Shown: positions 8,518 to 16,067 of the stretch, piece by piece
Numbering within the stretch: the stretch's first letter is position 1
Layout of the letters: each line of letters begins with the position of its first letter
Assembly: GCA_964563585.1 (NCBI GenBank)
Contig: CAZLXG010000013.1
Location: 1-38,982 of the forward strand
DNA from: CAZLXG01 sp964563585
GTDB lineage: Bacteria; Bacteroidota; Bacteroidia; Flavobacteriales; Flavobacteriaceae
Direction of reading: 5' to 3'
DNA length: 38,982 nucleotides
The notes under the pieces: model-generated
Databases searched by the model: none
Seen by the model: the letters and a program-made list of their open reading frames with translations, nothing else
What the model was told of the DNA's origin: nothing
Position numbers and translations under genes: made by a program

Positions 8518-9225
8518 ATGAAAAACTTAATTATTGCAAGCACATCTACTATTCATGGTAGTGATTATTTAGATTATATTTTAAATGAATTAGCCGTTTT
8601 TTTTAAAGATGCAAATGAAATTTTATTTATCCCTTATGCAAGACCTGGCGGTATTTCGCATGATTTATATACTGAAAAAGTAAGTGTTTCATTTTCTAAA
8701 ATTGAAAAGATAACAAAAGGTATTCATACATTTAAAAACCCTGTTGAAGCTATTAAAAATGCTGATGCCATTTTTGTTGGTGGTGGTAACACATTTGTTT
8801 TAACAAACCAATTATATAAAAATAATTTACTATCCGTTTTAAAAGAAGTTATTGGTAATGGAACACCATATTTAGGCACAAGTGCTGGTAGTAATATTTG
8901 TGGGCTAACCATAAACACTACTAACGATATGCCAATAGTTTATCCACCAAGTTTTTCTGCCTTGGGTTTTGTATCTTTTAACATTAATCCGCATTATTTA
9001 GACCCAAATACAGACAGCAAACATATGGGTGAAACTAGAGAAACGAGAATAAAAGAGTTTCACGGTTTTAACTCACAGCCAGTTGTTGGTTTACGTGAAG
9101 GCAGTTGGCTACAAGTAAAAGGTAATTCTATAATTTTAAAAGGAGATTTAACTGCTCGAATTTTTGAATATAACAAGTTGCCTTATGAAATAAATCCTGA
9201 GACTGAGATGAATACATTAAATTAA
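8518..9225 (+). CDS. pepE: Dipeptidase E (alpha-aspartyl dipeptidase), family S51
   Basis: This 235-residue cytoplasmic serine peptidase hydrolyses dipeptides with N-terminal Asp. The S51 features are all present: FVGGGNTF (about 86-93), the nucleophile elbow GTSAGSN with Ser122, Asp137 in TTNDMPI, and His159 in NPHYLDP. The spacing matches the known Ser-Asp-His triad of the Salmonella enzyme with an offset of two. The length is normal for the family. It is transcribed alone from a promoter at 8469-8499 and diverges from the peptidase-related minus-strand unit. A perfect hairpin follows its stop codon. Confidence 0.93.
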   Translation: MKNLIIASTSTIHGSDYLDYILNELAVFFKDANEILFIPYARPGGISHDLYTEKVSVSFSKIEKITKGIHTFKNPVEAIKNADAIFVGGGNTFVLTNQLYKNNLLSVLKEVIGNGTPYLGTSAGSNICGLTINTTNDMPIVYPPSFSALGFVSFNINPHYLDPNTDSKHMGETRETRIKEFHGFNSQPVVGLREGSWLQVKGNSIILKGDLTARIFEYNKLPYEINPETEMNTLN

Positions 9226-9226
9226 A

Positions 9227-9254
9227 AAAAGCTTTATATTTCTATAAAGCTTTT
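9227..9254. terminator. Bidirectional hairpin terminator between pepE and tRNA-Gly
   Basis: The perfect 12-bp stem AAAAGCTTTATA (9227-9238) / TATAAAGCTTTT (9243-9254) has a 4-base loop. It begins one base after the pepE stop. On the minus strand a T run (9230-9224) follows the stem, and the first stem base is the A of the tRNA's encoded CCA, so the same hairpin ends the tRNA transcript directly at its 3' end. Confidence 0.85.
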
Positions 9255-9329
9255 GGAGCGGGAGACCAGGTTCGAACTGGCGACATTCAGCTTGGAAGGC
9301 TGACGCTCTACCAACTGAGCTACTCCCGC
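9254..9329 (-). tRNA. tRNA-Gly (anticodon TCC), with encoded CCA
   Basis: On the minus strand the acceptor stem GCGGGAG (from 9329) pairs with CTCCCGC, followed by discriminator T and an encoded CCA (9256-9254). The D arm has AGCTCAGTTGGTAGAGC. The anticodon arm is TCAGC-CTTCCAA-GCTGA, giving anticodon TCC. The T arm has GTTCGAA. The body is 73 bases without CCA. It is a lone tRNA gene between pepE and a GNAT gene. It reads GGA and GGG/GGN glycine codons. Confidence 0.97.
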
Positions 9330-9340
9330 ATTTGAGGTTG

Positions 9341-9348
9341 CAAACATA
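9341..9348 (-). promoter_or_regulatory. -7 box of the tRNA-Gly promoter
   Basis: On the minus strand TATGTTTG fits TAnnTTTG and lies 11 bases before the tRNA 5' end. A TTTG at 9375-9372 is 23 bases further upstream, at the outer limit of the accepted spacing. Confidence 0.5.
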
Positions 9349-9377
9349 TAAAAACTTTAATTAATTTTACACAAAAA

Positions 9378-9803
9378 TCACAACTTCTTAAAAAAGTGAT
9401 ACCCTAAAATTTTAAAGTCTTCGTTAAAATAAAATTTATGTGATTGTGGATTACTTACATAAGTATTCAACTCAATTGCTTCACATCCTTTTTGCTTCAC
9501 ATAATTATAAATCCAATCAAAAAATTGTTTCCCTAAACCTAAACCTCTATAACCATCTTCTATAAAAACATGGTCTGGTTCTACACTTTTTCCAGAATAA
9601 TGTCTTGTGCAATACCATAAACCAGTAACTCCAATTAATTTGTCATTATCAAAAATACCAGCACATTCGTAATTCTGAGTTATCATTTCTACAAAACGCT
9701 GTTCTAAAACAGCATCAGAAACTTTATTACCATTCAGTTTTTGAACCAAAGGAATTACTAAATTTATATTCTTATTATCTATAATCTTAAATGTAAAAGA
9801 CAT
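9378..9803 (-). CDS. GNAT family N-acetyltransferase
   Basis: This 141-residue single-domain protein has the GNAT fold order. The central strand VEPDHVFIEDGYRGLGLGKQFFDWIYNYVKQKG contains the acetyl-CoA pyrophosphate loop (R-G-L-G-L-G-K, about residues 87-93). It is followed by the strand CEAIELNTYVSN and the terminal PQSHKFYFNEDFKILGYHFFKKL, the usual end of the fold. It transfers an acetyl group from acetyl-CoA to an amine, but the substrate cannot be read from the sequence. It stands alone, downstream of nothing in its direction; its own promoter is not clear in the AT-rich gap 9804-9982, in which I see nothing else. Confidence 0.87.
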   Translation of the reverse strand: MSFTFKIIDNKNINLVIPLVQKLNGNKVSDAVLEQRFVEMITQNYECAGIFDNDKLIGVTGLWYCTRHYSGKSVEPDHVFIEDGYRGLGLGKQFFDWIYNYVKQKGCEAIELNTYVSNPQSHKFYFNEDFKILGYHFFKKL

Positions 9804-9982
9804 TGATTATTTTTAATGTGAAGATAATTATTTTTCAGAAAATACCGATTTAAAAACCTCAAATTCAGAGTGACTTAAATAATATAATTGTGTCTCTTTT
9901 TATGAATGAAGTATCTATTATCAAACTTATTTCTGTAAAAAACTTAAAATTTTTGTAATTTTATTTTCATAAACACTTACCA

Positions 9983-10750
9983 ATGAGAGGAAGAAATTTA
10001 AAAATCAGATTATTAATTGGTTTAGCAATTGTTGCATTTGCCTTTATTAAACGTTGCAACAGTAAAGAAACTAATCCATATACAGGACGAAGTCAAACCA
10101 TTAATATGTCATCGGACCAAGAAATAGCTATTGGCTTACAAAGTGTACCACAAATGACACAACAATATGGAGGGTTACACCCAAACAATCAATATCAAGC
10201 ATTAGTAGATAAAGTTGGTAGTAATTTAATTAAAAATAGTATAGCAAGAGATACGCCTTACAAATATGAATTTCATTTATTAAACGACCCAAATACTATA
10301 AACGCGTTTGCACTTCCGGGTGGACAAATATTTATAACCTATGCATTGTTTTCTAAATTAGAAAATGAAGACCAACTAGCAGGTGTTTTAGGTCATGAAG
10401 TTGGACATGTTCTTGGAAGGCATTCAGCAGAACGTATTGCAGAAAGTGACTTTTGGCGAACTGTATCTACAGGCGCATCAGTTGGTGCAGATATGGGCGG
10501 TTTAGTGAATGGTATTGGGCAACAAACATTACTTAAAAATGGTCGTGGTGATGAGTTAGAAAGTGATGATTTAGGTGTTTTATTTATGCTTAAGTCAGAT
10601 TACAATCCAGAAGAAATGATTGGTGTTATGGAAATACTTAAAGCTGCTGCTGGACCAAATCGTGTTCCAGAATTCCAAAGCTCACATCCTGACCCAGATA
10701 ATAGAATAGAAAAAATTAGAGCATCTATAGAAAAATATAGAAACCAATAA
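9983..10750 (+). CDS. M48 family zinc metallopeptidase, membrane-anchored or exported
   Basis: This 255-residue protein has a basic N-terminus and one hydrophobic segment (about residues 9-22, RLLIGLAIVAFAF), ending near Cys25, which is a poor lipobox, so the anchor type is uncertain. The M48 core shows NDPNTINAFALPGGQIFITYALF, HEVGH (138-142) with following RHSAER, and the third-ligand region DELESDDLGV. The C-terminal SSHPDPDNRIEKI motif is typical of the periplasmic BepA/YfgC-like and Oma1-like branch. These enzymes act in envelope protein quality control. It is monocistronic, with a strong terminator starting at the stop codon. Confidence 0.9.
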   Translation: MRGRNLKIRLLIGLAIVAFAFIKRCNSKETNPYTGRSQTINMSSDQEIAIGLQSVPQMTQQYGGLHPNNQYQALVDKVGSNLIKNSIARDTPYKYEFHLLNDPNTINAFALPGGQIFITYALFSKLENEDQLAGVLGHEVGHVLGRHSAERIAESDFWRTVSTGASVGADMGGLVNGIGQQTLLKNGRGDELESDDLGVLFMLKSDYNPEEMIGVMEILKAAAGPNRVPEFQSSHPDPDNRIEKIRASIEKYRNQ

Positions 10751-10778
10751 AAAAAGCCTTGTTTAACAAGGCTTTTTT
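10750..10778 (+). terminator. Rho-independent terminator of the M48 gene
   Basis: Stem AAAAAAGCCTTG (10750-10761) / CAAGGCTTTTTT (10767-10778), extended by GTT/AAC inside, with the T run as part of the right arm. It can also act for the convergent ankyrin gene on the minus strand. Confidence 0.9.
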
Positions 10779-10866
10779 ACGAGTGACTAACTCAAAATAA
10801 TCATATAAGTTTTACCACTATTTTTTCTTTAATGTTTCAGTTATTACAACTAAAGCATCTTGTGCA

Positions 10867-11208
10867 TTAGATAATTCCGCATATTTTTTTTGCAGTCATA
10901 CCTTTATCAGATTTCACTTTTAACTTTGCTCCTTTAGAAATTAAAAGCTTTAAAATTTCAGTTCTGTTAAACTTCGCAGCATACATTGCTGGCGTCATTC
11001 CATTAGATTTTTCATTTACATCTGCACCCAAGCTAATTAGTTTTTTTACAGTTACAATGTCTCCTTTTGCTATCAATACACAAAACGGATTAACTTTTAC
11101 TACAGATTCAATGTTGTAGTTTTTTACATTTTTGTTTACAGGTGTAGCGTTTACTGTTGATACCGCAAAACATAATGCCACGGCTAAAATAATAATTGAT
11201 TTTTTCAT
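10867..11208 (-). CDS. Small exported ankyrin-repeat protein
   Basis: This 113-residue protein starts at ATG 11208 with a clean signal peptide (MKKSIIILAVALCFAVSTVNA). About residues 42-110 hold two ankyrin repeats and a fragment of a third: VLIAKGDIVTVKKLISLGADVN, then GMTPAMYAAKFNRTEILKLLISKGAKL, then KSDKGMTAKKI. A longer frame to 11304 exists, but an ECF-like promoter lies inside it and the extra residues are not signal-like, so the short start is preferred. Ankyrin repeats bind protein partners, and none is evident here. The protein is likely periplasmic and its promoter suggests envelope-stress or ECF control. It converges on the M48 protease gene. Confidence 0.82.
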   Translation of the reverse strand: MKKSIIILAVALCFAVSTVNATPVNKNVKNYNIESVVKVNPFCVLIAKGDIVTVKKLISLGADVNEKSNGMTPAMYAAKFNRTEILKLLISKGAKLKVKSDKGMTAKKICGII

Positions 11209-11256
11209 GATGAAAGATTTTAATTTGATTAATAATTCGTTTTTTGATATACTAAA

Positions 11257-11284
11257 TAGACGACGCTTATACCTATCTGTTACA
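11257..11284 (-). promoter_or_regulatory. ECF-sigma-type promoter of the ankyrin gene
   Basis: On the minus strand TGTAAC (11284-11279), a spacer of exactly 16 bases and CGTCTA (11262-11257) match the -35 AAC / -10 CGTC pattern of ECF sigma promoters. They differ from the TTG / TAnnTTTG type seen elsewhere in the window. It leaves a leader of about 40 bases before the ATG at 11208. Confidence 0.6.
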
Positions 11285-11303
11285 GAAAAAATGATTAATA
11301 ACA

Positions 11304-11333
11304 TTTATTTAACTTTATTTAACTTTATTTTTA
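11304..11333. repeat. Short tandem repeat, 10-base unit, nearly three copies
   Basis: The unit TTTATTTAAC occurs at 11304-11313 and 11314-11323, followed by a degenerate third copy. It lies just upstream of the ankyrin gene's promoter. It may be a regulatory or slippage-prone tract, or simple AT-rich drift. Confidence 0.55.
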
Positions 11334-11423
11334 GAAATCATTAAGGTTCTATACTTTTTTCAATAAACTCTTTAAAACACTAGCTTTTACAAGTGTTTTC
11401 TACATTAATTTACTAAAGTCTTG

Positions 11424-11431
11424 TATCTTTG
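11424..11431 (+). promoter_or_regulatory. -7 box of the probable gpmI promoter
   Basis: TATCTTTG is a perfect TAnnTTTG, 24 bases before the gpmI ATG. No TTG is found at the expected upstream distance, so only the -7 element is called. Confidence 0.5.
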
Positions 11432-11455
11432 TAATAAGAATAAATTCTATTTAAA

Positions 11456-12973
11456 ATGAGCAAAAAAGTCATCTTAATGATACTTGATGGTTGGGGAAAT
11501 TCACCCGACCCAAAAGTTTCTGCAATCGATCATGCAAACACACCTTTTATCGATTCACTTTATAAAAAATATCCTTTTGCCACTTTAAGAACCGATGGAG
11601 AACATGTTGGTTTACCAACTGGTCAAATGGGAAATAGCGAGGTTGGACACATGAATTTAGGCGCTGGTAGAATTGTATATCAAGATTTAGCCAAAATAAA
11701 TATGGCTATTGAAAATGATACATTGAAAGATGAAAAAGTATTGATTGACGCGCTTAAATATGCGACAGACAACAATAAAAATGTTCACTTTTTAGGATTA
11801 CTAAGTAATGGAGGCGTACACGCACACACCAATCACTTAAAAGGATTTATTGATGCTGCAAACAATGCAGGAGTTCAAAATTCATATGTACATGCATTTA
11901 CAGATGGACGCGATGTTGACCCAAAATCTGGAAAAGGATATGTACAAGATTTAGAAAATCATATTGCAGGAACAAATACCAAATTAGCAACAATTACTGG
12001 TCGTTACTACGCAATGGATAGAGATACACGTTGGGAACGTGTTCAATTAGCTTATGATGCACTTGTAAATGCAGTAGGAACAAAAGCTAACAATGCTATA
12101 GAAGCAATTCAAGCAAGCTATGATGCAGATGTTACTGATGAATTTATAAAACCAATCATTCTTACTAATTCCAATGATGAGCCAGTTGCAACAATTCAAA
12201 AAGATGATGTTATTATCTTTTTCAACTTTAGAACTGATAGAGGTCGTGAATTAACAGAAATGTTAAATCAAAAAGATTTCCCAGAATACAATACGAAGAA
12301 ATTAGACCTATACTATGTAACTATTACTAATTACAATGATAAATTCAAAAACATAAAAGTCATTTTTAACAAAAAAAATATGACTGAAACCTTAGGTGAA
12401 GTTCTTGCCAGAAATGGTAAAAAACAAATTAGAATTGCTGAAACAGAGAAGTATCCGCACGTTACTTTCTTCTTTTCAGGCGGGCAAGAAGAACCGTTTG
12501 AAGGTGAATCCCGTATTTTAAAAAACTCTCCTAAAGTTGCAACATACGATTTACAACCAGAAATGAGTGCTTACGAATTACGTGATGCTTTAGTTGCTGA
12601 TTTGAAAAAAGGAGAAGCAGATTTTGTATGTTTAAATTTTGCAAATGGAGATATGGTTGGTCATACTGGCATCATGGAAGCTGCTATAAAAGCTTGCGAA
12701 GCTGTTGATAAATGTGTAAAAGACGTTATAACTACTGCATTAGAAAATGATTATACAACCATCCTTATTGCAGACCATGGTAATTGTGAAACCATGATTA
12801 ACCCTGATGGCTCACCACATACTGCACATACAACCAATCCAGTTCCTGTTATTTTAATAGATAATGAATTAACCCATATTAAAGATGGTGTACTAGGTGA
12901 TATTGCACCAACCATTTTAAAACTTATGGACATAGAGCAACCTAAGGCCATGACACAACATGCTTTGGTATAA
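11456..12973 (+). CDS. gpmI: 2,3-bisphosphoglycerate-independent phosphoglycerate mutase
   Basis: This 505-residue enzyme interconverts 3- and 2-phosphoglycerate in glycolysis and gluconeogenesis, using Mn2+ and a phosphoserine intermediate. The alkaline-phosphatase-like core is complete: ILDGWG at the start with metal ligand Asp11, GQMGNSEVGHMNLGAGR with nucleophile Ser61, HAFTDGRDVDP, GRYYAMDRDTRWERV, FFNFRTDRGRE, HVTFFFSGG, NFANGDMVGHTG and ADHGNCETM. Length is normal. It is monocistronic, with a TATCTTTG box at 11424-11431. No clear terminator separates it from the next gene. Confidence 0.97.
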   Translation: MSKKVILMILDGWGNSPDPKVSAIDHANTPFIDSLYKKYPFATLRTDGEHVGLPTGQMGNSEVGHMNLGAGRIVYQDLAKINMAIENDTLKDEKVLIDALKYATDNNKNVHFLGLLSNGGVHAHTNHLKGFIDAANNAGVQNSYVHAFTDGRDVDPKSGKGYVQDLENHIAGTNTKLATITGRYYAMDRDTRWERVQLAYDALVNAVGTKANNAIEAIQASYDADVTDEFIKPIILTNSNDEPVATIQKDDVIIFFNFRTDRGRELTEMLNQKDFPEYNTKKLDLYYVTITNYNDKFKNIKVIFNKKNMTETLGEVLARNGKKQIRIAETEKYPHVTFFFSGGQEEPFEGESRILKNSPKVATYDLQPEMSAYELRDALVADLKKGEADFVCLNFANGDMVGHTGIMEAAIKACEAVDKCVKDVITTALENDYTTILIADHGNCETMINPDGSPHTAHTTNPVPVILIDNELTHIKDGVLGDIAPTILKLMDIEQPKAMTQHALV

Positions 12974-13032
12974 TTAAGTACATCAAAAAAATAAATGTTG
13001 TACTTTTGTGCTGAACTCAAGCCTATAATTTA

Positions 13033-13437
13033 ATGAATTTTAATAATCAACTTATTATTGCTGTTGATTTTGACGGCACTATTGTTGAAGATGCTTACCC
13101 AAAAATAGGCAAACCTATGATGTTTGCTTTCGATACATTAAAGAAACTTCAAGCTGAAGGACATCGCCTTATTTTATGGACCTATAGGTGTAGTGATAAA
13201 TTAGATGAAGCCGTAAAATTCTGTGAGGAAAACGGCATCTTTTTTTACGCAGTAAACAGTAGTTTTCCTGAAGAAGAGTTTAGTGAAGCTGTTAGCAGAA
13301 AAATTCATGCAGATTTATTTATTGACGACAGAAATATGGGTGGTTTCTATGGCTGGGGCGAAATTTACCATACACTTATTGACCCTGAATTCAGCTTAGA
13401 AAAGAAAAAGAAAGGCTTCTTTGATTTCTTTAAGTAA
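13033..13437 (+). CDS. BT0820-type HAD phosphatase-like protein
   Basis: This 134-residue protein has the HAD motifs: DFDGTIVED near the N-terminus (first Asp as nucleophile), ILWTYR as the motif II strand, and LFIDDRNMGG as the acidic motif IV. It has no cap domain to speak of. It matches the small BT0820-like HAD group of Bacteroidota, whose substrates are not established. A TACTTTTG box at 13001-13008 suggests its own promoter, though the 59-base gap to gpmI also permits readthrough. A hairpin-rich element follows it. Confidence 0.85.
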   Translation: MNFNNQLIIAVDFDGTIVEDAYPKIGKPMMFAFDTLKKLQAEGHRLILWTYRCSDKLDEAVKFCEENGIFFYAVNSSFPEEEFSEAVSRKIHADLFIDDRNMGGFYGWGEIYHTLIDPEFSLEKKKKGFFDFFK

Positions 13438-13440
13438 ACT

Positions 13441-13526
13441 ACCTCAAGGCAAGCCCACGAGGTATTAAAAGGAAACAAATTTTAACATTTCGATACAAGC
13501 ATCGGGATATTAAACTCATTGGTGGG
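13441..13526. repeat. Hairpin-rich intergenic element between convergent genes
   Basis: It begins with hairpin ACCTC (13441-13445) / GAGGT (13459-13463) having an inner GGC/GCC pair, followed by CGAT...ATCG, and is spanned by CCCAC (13454-13458) and GTGGG (13522-13526) with ATTAA near both. It may be a small dispersed repeat, and could serve as a terminator for both convergent genes, although no T run is present. Confidence 0.5.
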
Positions 13527-13538
13527 AATAAATCCTTC

Positions 13539-14804
13539 TTAAATCAATTCGAAATAAGATTTATCAATAAACTCTCTATGGTCTGGATGAGCAATATTCA
13601 CTAGTGCTTTAACACGTTCCTTAATAGTTTTACCATATAAATTTGCAATACCATATTCCGTAACAACATAATGCACATGCGACCTAGTTGTAACAACTCC
13701 AGCACCTGGTTTTAAATAAGGTACAATTCTACTAATACCTTTTCGAGTTATAGAAGGCAAAGCAATAATAGCTTTTCCTCCTTCACTTAAAGATGCTCCT
13801 CGAATATAATCCATTTGACCACCTACACCAGAGTACATTTTTGTTCCAATAGAATCTGCACATACCTGTCCTGTTACATCTACTTCAATAGCAGAATTTA
13901 TAGCTACCATTTTTGGATTTTGCTTAATAATAGACACATCATTCACATAATCTGAGGCACGCATTTCTACAAACGGGTTATCATCAACATAATCATACAA
14001 ACGCTTAGAGCCCACCAAAAATGTTGCTAATGCTCTACCAGAATTTATACCTTTATAATTTCCGTTAATAACATCCTTTAATATCAAATCTATAACACCG
14101 TCAGAAAACATTTCGGTATGTAATCCTAAATCTTTATGATTCGTTAAGCGTGATAATACAGCATTTGGGATTGTGCCTATTCCCATTTGCAAGGTGCTTC
14201 TATCTTCAATTAAGCCAGCAATATAATCTCCTATTTTATTTTCGATAGCAGTTGGGTTTCCAAAAGAGTGTTCAGGAATTGATTCATTACACTCAACAAA
14301 CAAATCAATTTCGGTATGATGAATAATACCATCGCCATGAGTTCTTGGCATTTGTTGATTTACTTGAGCAATAACTATTTTTGCATTATCAATAGCCGCC
14401 AAAGTAGCTTCAACAGACACACCTAAAGAACAATACCCATGTTTATCTGGAATAGACACATGAATTAAAGCTACATCAACAGGTAAAATATTTCGTTTAA
14501 ATAATAATGGTAATTCACTTAAAAATACTGGTGTATAAGACCCATTTCCTGAAGTTAAAGTATGGCGTACATTATTACCAATAAAAAATGAATTTACATG
14601 AAAACTATCTTTTAAATCTGGGTTTGCATAAGGCGCATCTCCTTCAACATGTAAATGACAAACCTCAACATTTCTTAACTCCTCATAACGTTCGGTCATT
14701 GCTTTCATAAGCAATTGTGGTGCAGCCGCAGCAGCTTGAACATATACTCTATCCTTACTTTTTATAACTTTTACAGCCTCATCAGCACTTACTACTTTAT
14801 ACAT
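13539..14804 (-). CDS. Acetyl-CoA hydrolase/transferase family protein (4-hydroxybutyrate CoA-transferase-like)
   Basis: This 421-residue protein is a class I CoA-transferase. Visible features are the N-terminal SADEAVKVIKSKDRVYVQ, the HVSIPDKHGYCSLGVSVEAT segment, GIGTIPNAVLSRL, and HTEMFSDG with Glu231 as the expected catalytic glutamate. Near the end are GGQMDYIRGASLSEGGKAI and VTEYGIANLYGKTIKERV, typical of the acetyl-CoA hydrolase/transferase C-domain. It moves CoA between acyl groups (acetyl, 4-hydroxybutyrate or succinate are candidates) or hydrolyses acyl-CoA; the substrate cannot be assigned from the sequence. It is transcribed alone and diverges from map. Confidence 0.9.
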   Translation of the reverse strand: MYKVVSADEAVKVIKSKDRVYVQAAAAAPQLLMKAMTERYEELRNVEVCHLHVEGDAPYANPDLKDSFHVNSFFIGNNVRHTLTSGNGSYTPVFLSELPLLFKRNILPVDVALIHVSIPDKHGYCSLGVSVEATLAAIDNAKIVIAQVNQQMPRTHGDGIIHHTEIDLFVECNESIPEHSFGNPTAIENKIGDYIAGLIEDRSTLQMGIGTIPNAVLSRLTNHKDLGLHTEMFSDGVIDLILKDVINGNYKGINSGRALATFLVGSKRLYDYVDDNPFVEMRASDYVNDVSIIKQNPKMVAINSAIEVDVTGQVCADSIGTKMYSGVGGQMDYIRGASLSEGGKAIIALPSITRKGISRIVPYLKPGAGVVTTRSHVHYVVTEYGIANLYGKTIKERVKALVNIAHPDHREFIDKSYFELI

Positions 14805-14903
14805 AATTTGTTTTGGTATTTATATTACAAAATTATTTATAATTAAGCTTATAAAAACTGTCAAAAGTCATATAACTATAAATTATTGGAATTTTATTTT
14901 AAG

Positions 14904-14911
14904 TATCTTTG
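14904..14911 (+). promoter_or_regulatory. -7 box of the probable map operon promoter
   Basis: TATCTTTG fits TAnnTTTG and lies 16 bases before the map ATG. The nearest TTG (14886-14888) gives a 15-base spacer, which is short for this promoter class. Confidence 0.5.
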
Positions 14912-14927
14912 CCATTATTTTTGAAGT

Positions 14928-15746
14928 ATGATTATAGTAAAAACTAAAGAAGAAATTGAATTAATGCGAGAAAGCGCATTAATAGTATCTAAAACATTAG
15001 GGGAAGTTGCCAAAGAAATTAAACCAGGCGTAACAACTCTACAATTAGATAAAATTGCTGAAACATGTATTAGAGACATGGGTGCTATTCCTGGATTTTT
15101 AGGGTTATATGATTTTCCTAATACACTTTGTATGAGTCCGAATACTCAAGTTGTTCATGGTATTCCTAATAGCGAACCATTAGTAGAAGGCGATATTATT
15201 TCTATTGATTGTGGTGCTTTAAAAAACGGGTTTTATGGAGATCATGCCTATACATTTGCTGTTGGTGAAATTGATAAGGAAACTGAAAAACTACTTCAAG
15301 TAACTAAAGAATCTCTTTACATTGGCATTCGCGAATTTAAGTTAGGAAATCGTGTTGGCGATGTTGGTTATGCTATTCAAAAATATTGTGAAGACCATGG
15401 TTATGGTGTTGTTAGAGAATTGGTTGGACATGGTTTAGGAAAAAAAATGCACGAAGACCCTGAAATGCCAAACTATGGAAAACGTGGTCGTGGCAAAAAA
15501 TTTATTGAAGGACAAGTAGTTGCTATTGAACCTATGATTAATTTAGGAACACACCGTATTAAACAACATCGTGATGGTTGGACAATTACAACGTTAGACA
15601 ATAAACCGTCTGCACATTTTGAACATGATGTTGCTATTGTAAATGGTAAACCAGAATTACTTTCAACTTTTGCATACGTTTATGAAGCATTAGGTATAGA
15701 AAGTAATGAAGAAGAAGAATTTAGACAACACGCTTTAGTTTTATAA
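14928..15746 (+). CDS. map: Methionine aminopeptidase, type I
   Basis: This 272-residue cytoplasmic enzyme removes the initiator Met from new proteins. The five metal ligands are in place: Asp94 (ISIDCGA), Asp105 (GFYGD), His168 (VGHGLG), Glu201 (AIEPM) and Glu232 (FEHDVAI). The substrate-side His is in VVHGIP. Length and order are normal for bacterial type Ia. The N-terminal zinc-binding extension of mycobacterial type Ic is absent. It is first of three genes: the cupin gene follows after 2 bases and the methyltransferase 7 bases after that. Confidence 0.97.
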   Translation: MIIVKTKEEIELMRESALIVSKTLGEVAKEIKPGVTTLQLDKIAETCIRDMGAIPGFLGLYDFPNTLCMSPNTQVVHGIPNSEPLVEGDIISIDCGALKNGFYGDHAYTFAVGEIDKETEKLLQVTKESLYIGIREFKLGNRVGDVGYAIQKYCEDHGYGVVRELVGHGLGKKMHEDPEMPNYGKRGRGKKFIEGQVVAIEPMINLGTHRIKQHRDGWTITTLDNKPSAHFEHDVAIVNGKPELLSTFAYVYEALGIESNEEEEFRQHALVL

Positions 15747-15748
15747 TT

Positions 15749-16060
15749 ATGAAAATATCTGAGATCCCTCAAAAAGAGCTTGCAAAAGGAATTAAAGGAC
15801 GTTATTTTCACACAAAATCTAACACCATAGGTTTTATTGATATTGAAAAAGGCGCTGTTTTACCAGCACATTCTCATACTCATAAGCAAATAACACAAAT
15901 CACAGAAGGTAAATTAGAGATGACTATTGATGGTGTAACACAAGTTTTAGAATCTGGTACAATTCATTTTATTCCATCAAACGTAGCACACAGTGCTGTT
16001 GCATTAACAAACTGTAAAGTAACTGACATTTTTAACCCAGTAAGAGAAGACTATAAGTAA
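15749..16060 (+). CDS. Cupin domain protein
   Basis: This 103-residue single-domain beta-barrel has cupin motif 1 as HSHTHKQITQITEGKLEMTIDG and motif 2 as SGTIHFIPSNVAHSAVAL, so the usual His/His/Glu(Gln)/His metal site is plausible. Such small cupins may be metal-dependent isomerases, dioxygenases or ligand binders, and nothing in the sequence decides which. It starts 2 bases after the map stop and is followed after 7 bases by a methyltransferase, so it is surely part of that transcript. Confidence 0.88.
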   Translation: MKISEIPQKELAKGIKGRYFHTKSNTIGFIDIEKGAVLPAHSHTHKQITQITEGKLEMTIDGVTQVLESGTIHFIPSNVAHSAVALTNCKVTDIFNPVREDYK

Positions 16061-16067
16061 TATATTT

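Noticed and set aside
11209..11304. Longer start for the ankyrin protein
   Set aside because: The ECF-type promoter lies inside the extension, and the short form begins with a clean signal peptide.
12751..13020. 89-residue minus-strand frame over the end of gpmI
   Set aside because: It is mainly antisense to the conserved C-terminal part of gpmI and has no supporting signal.
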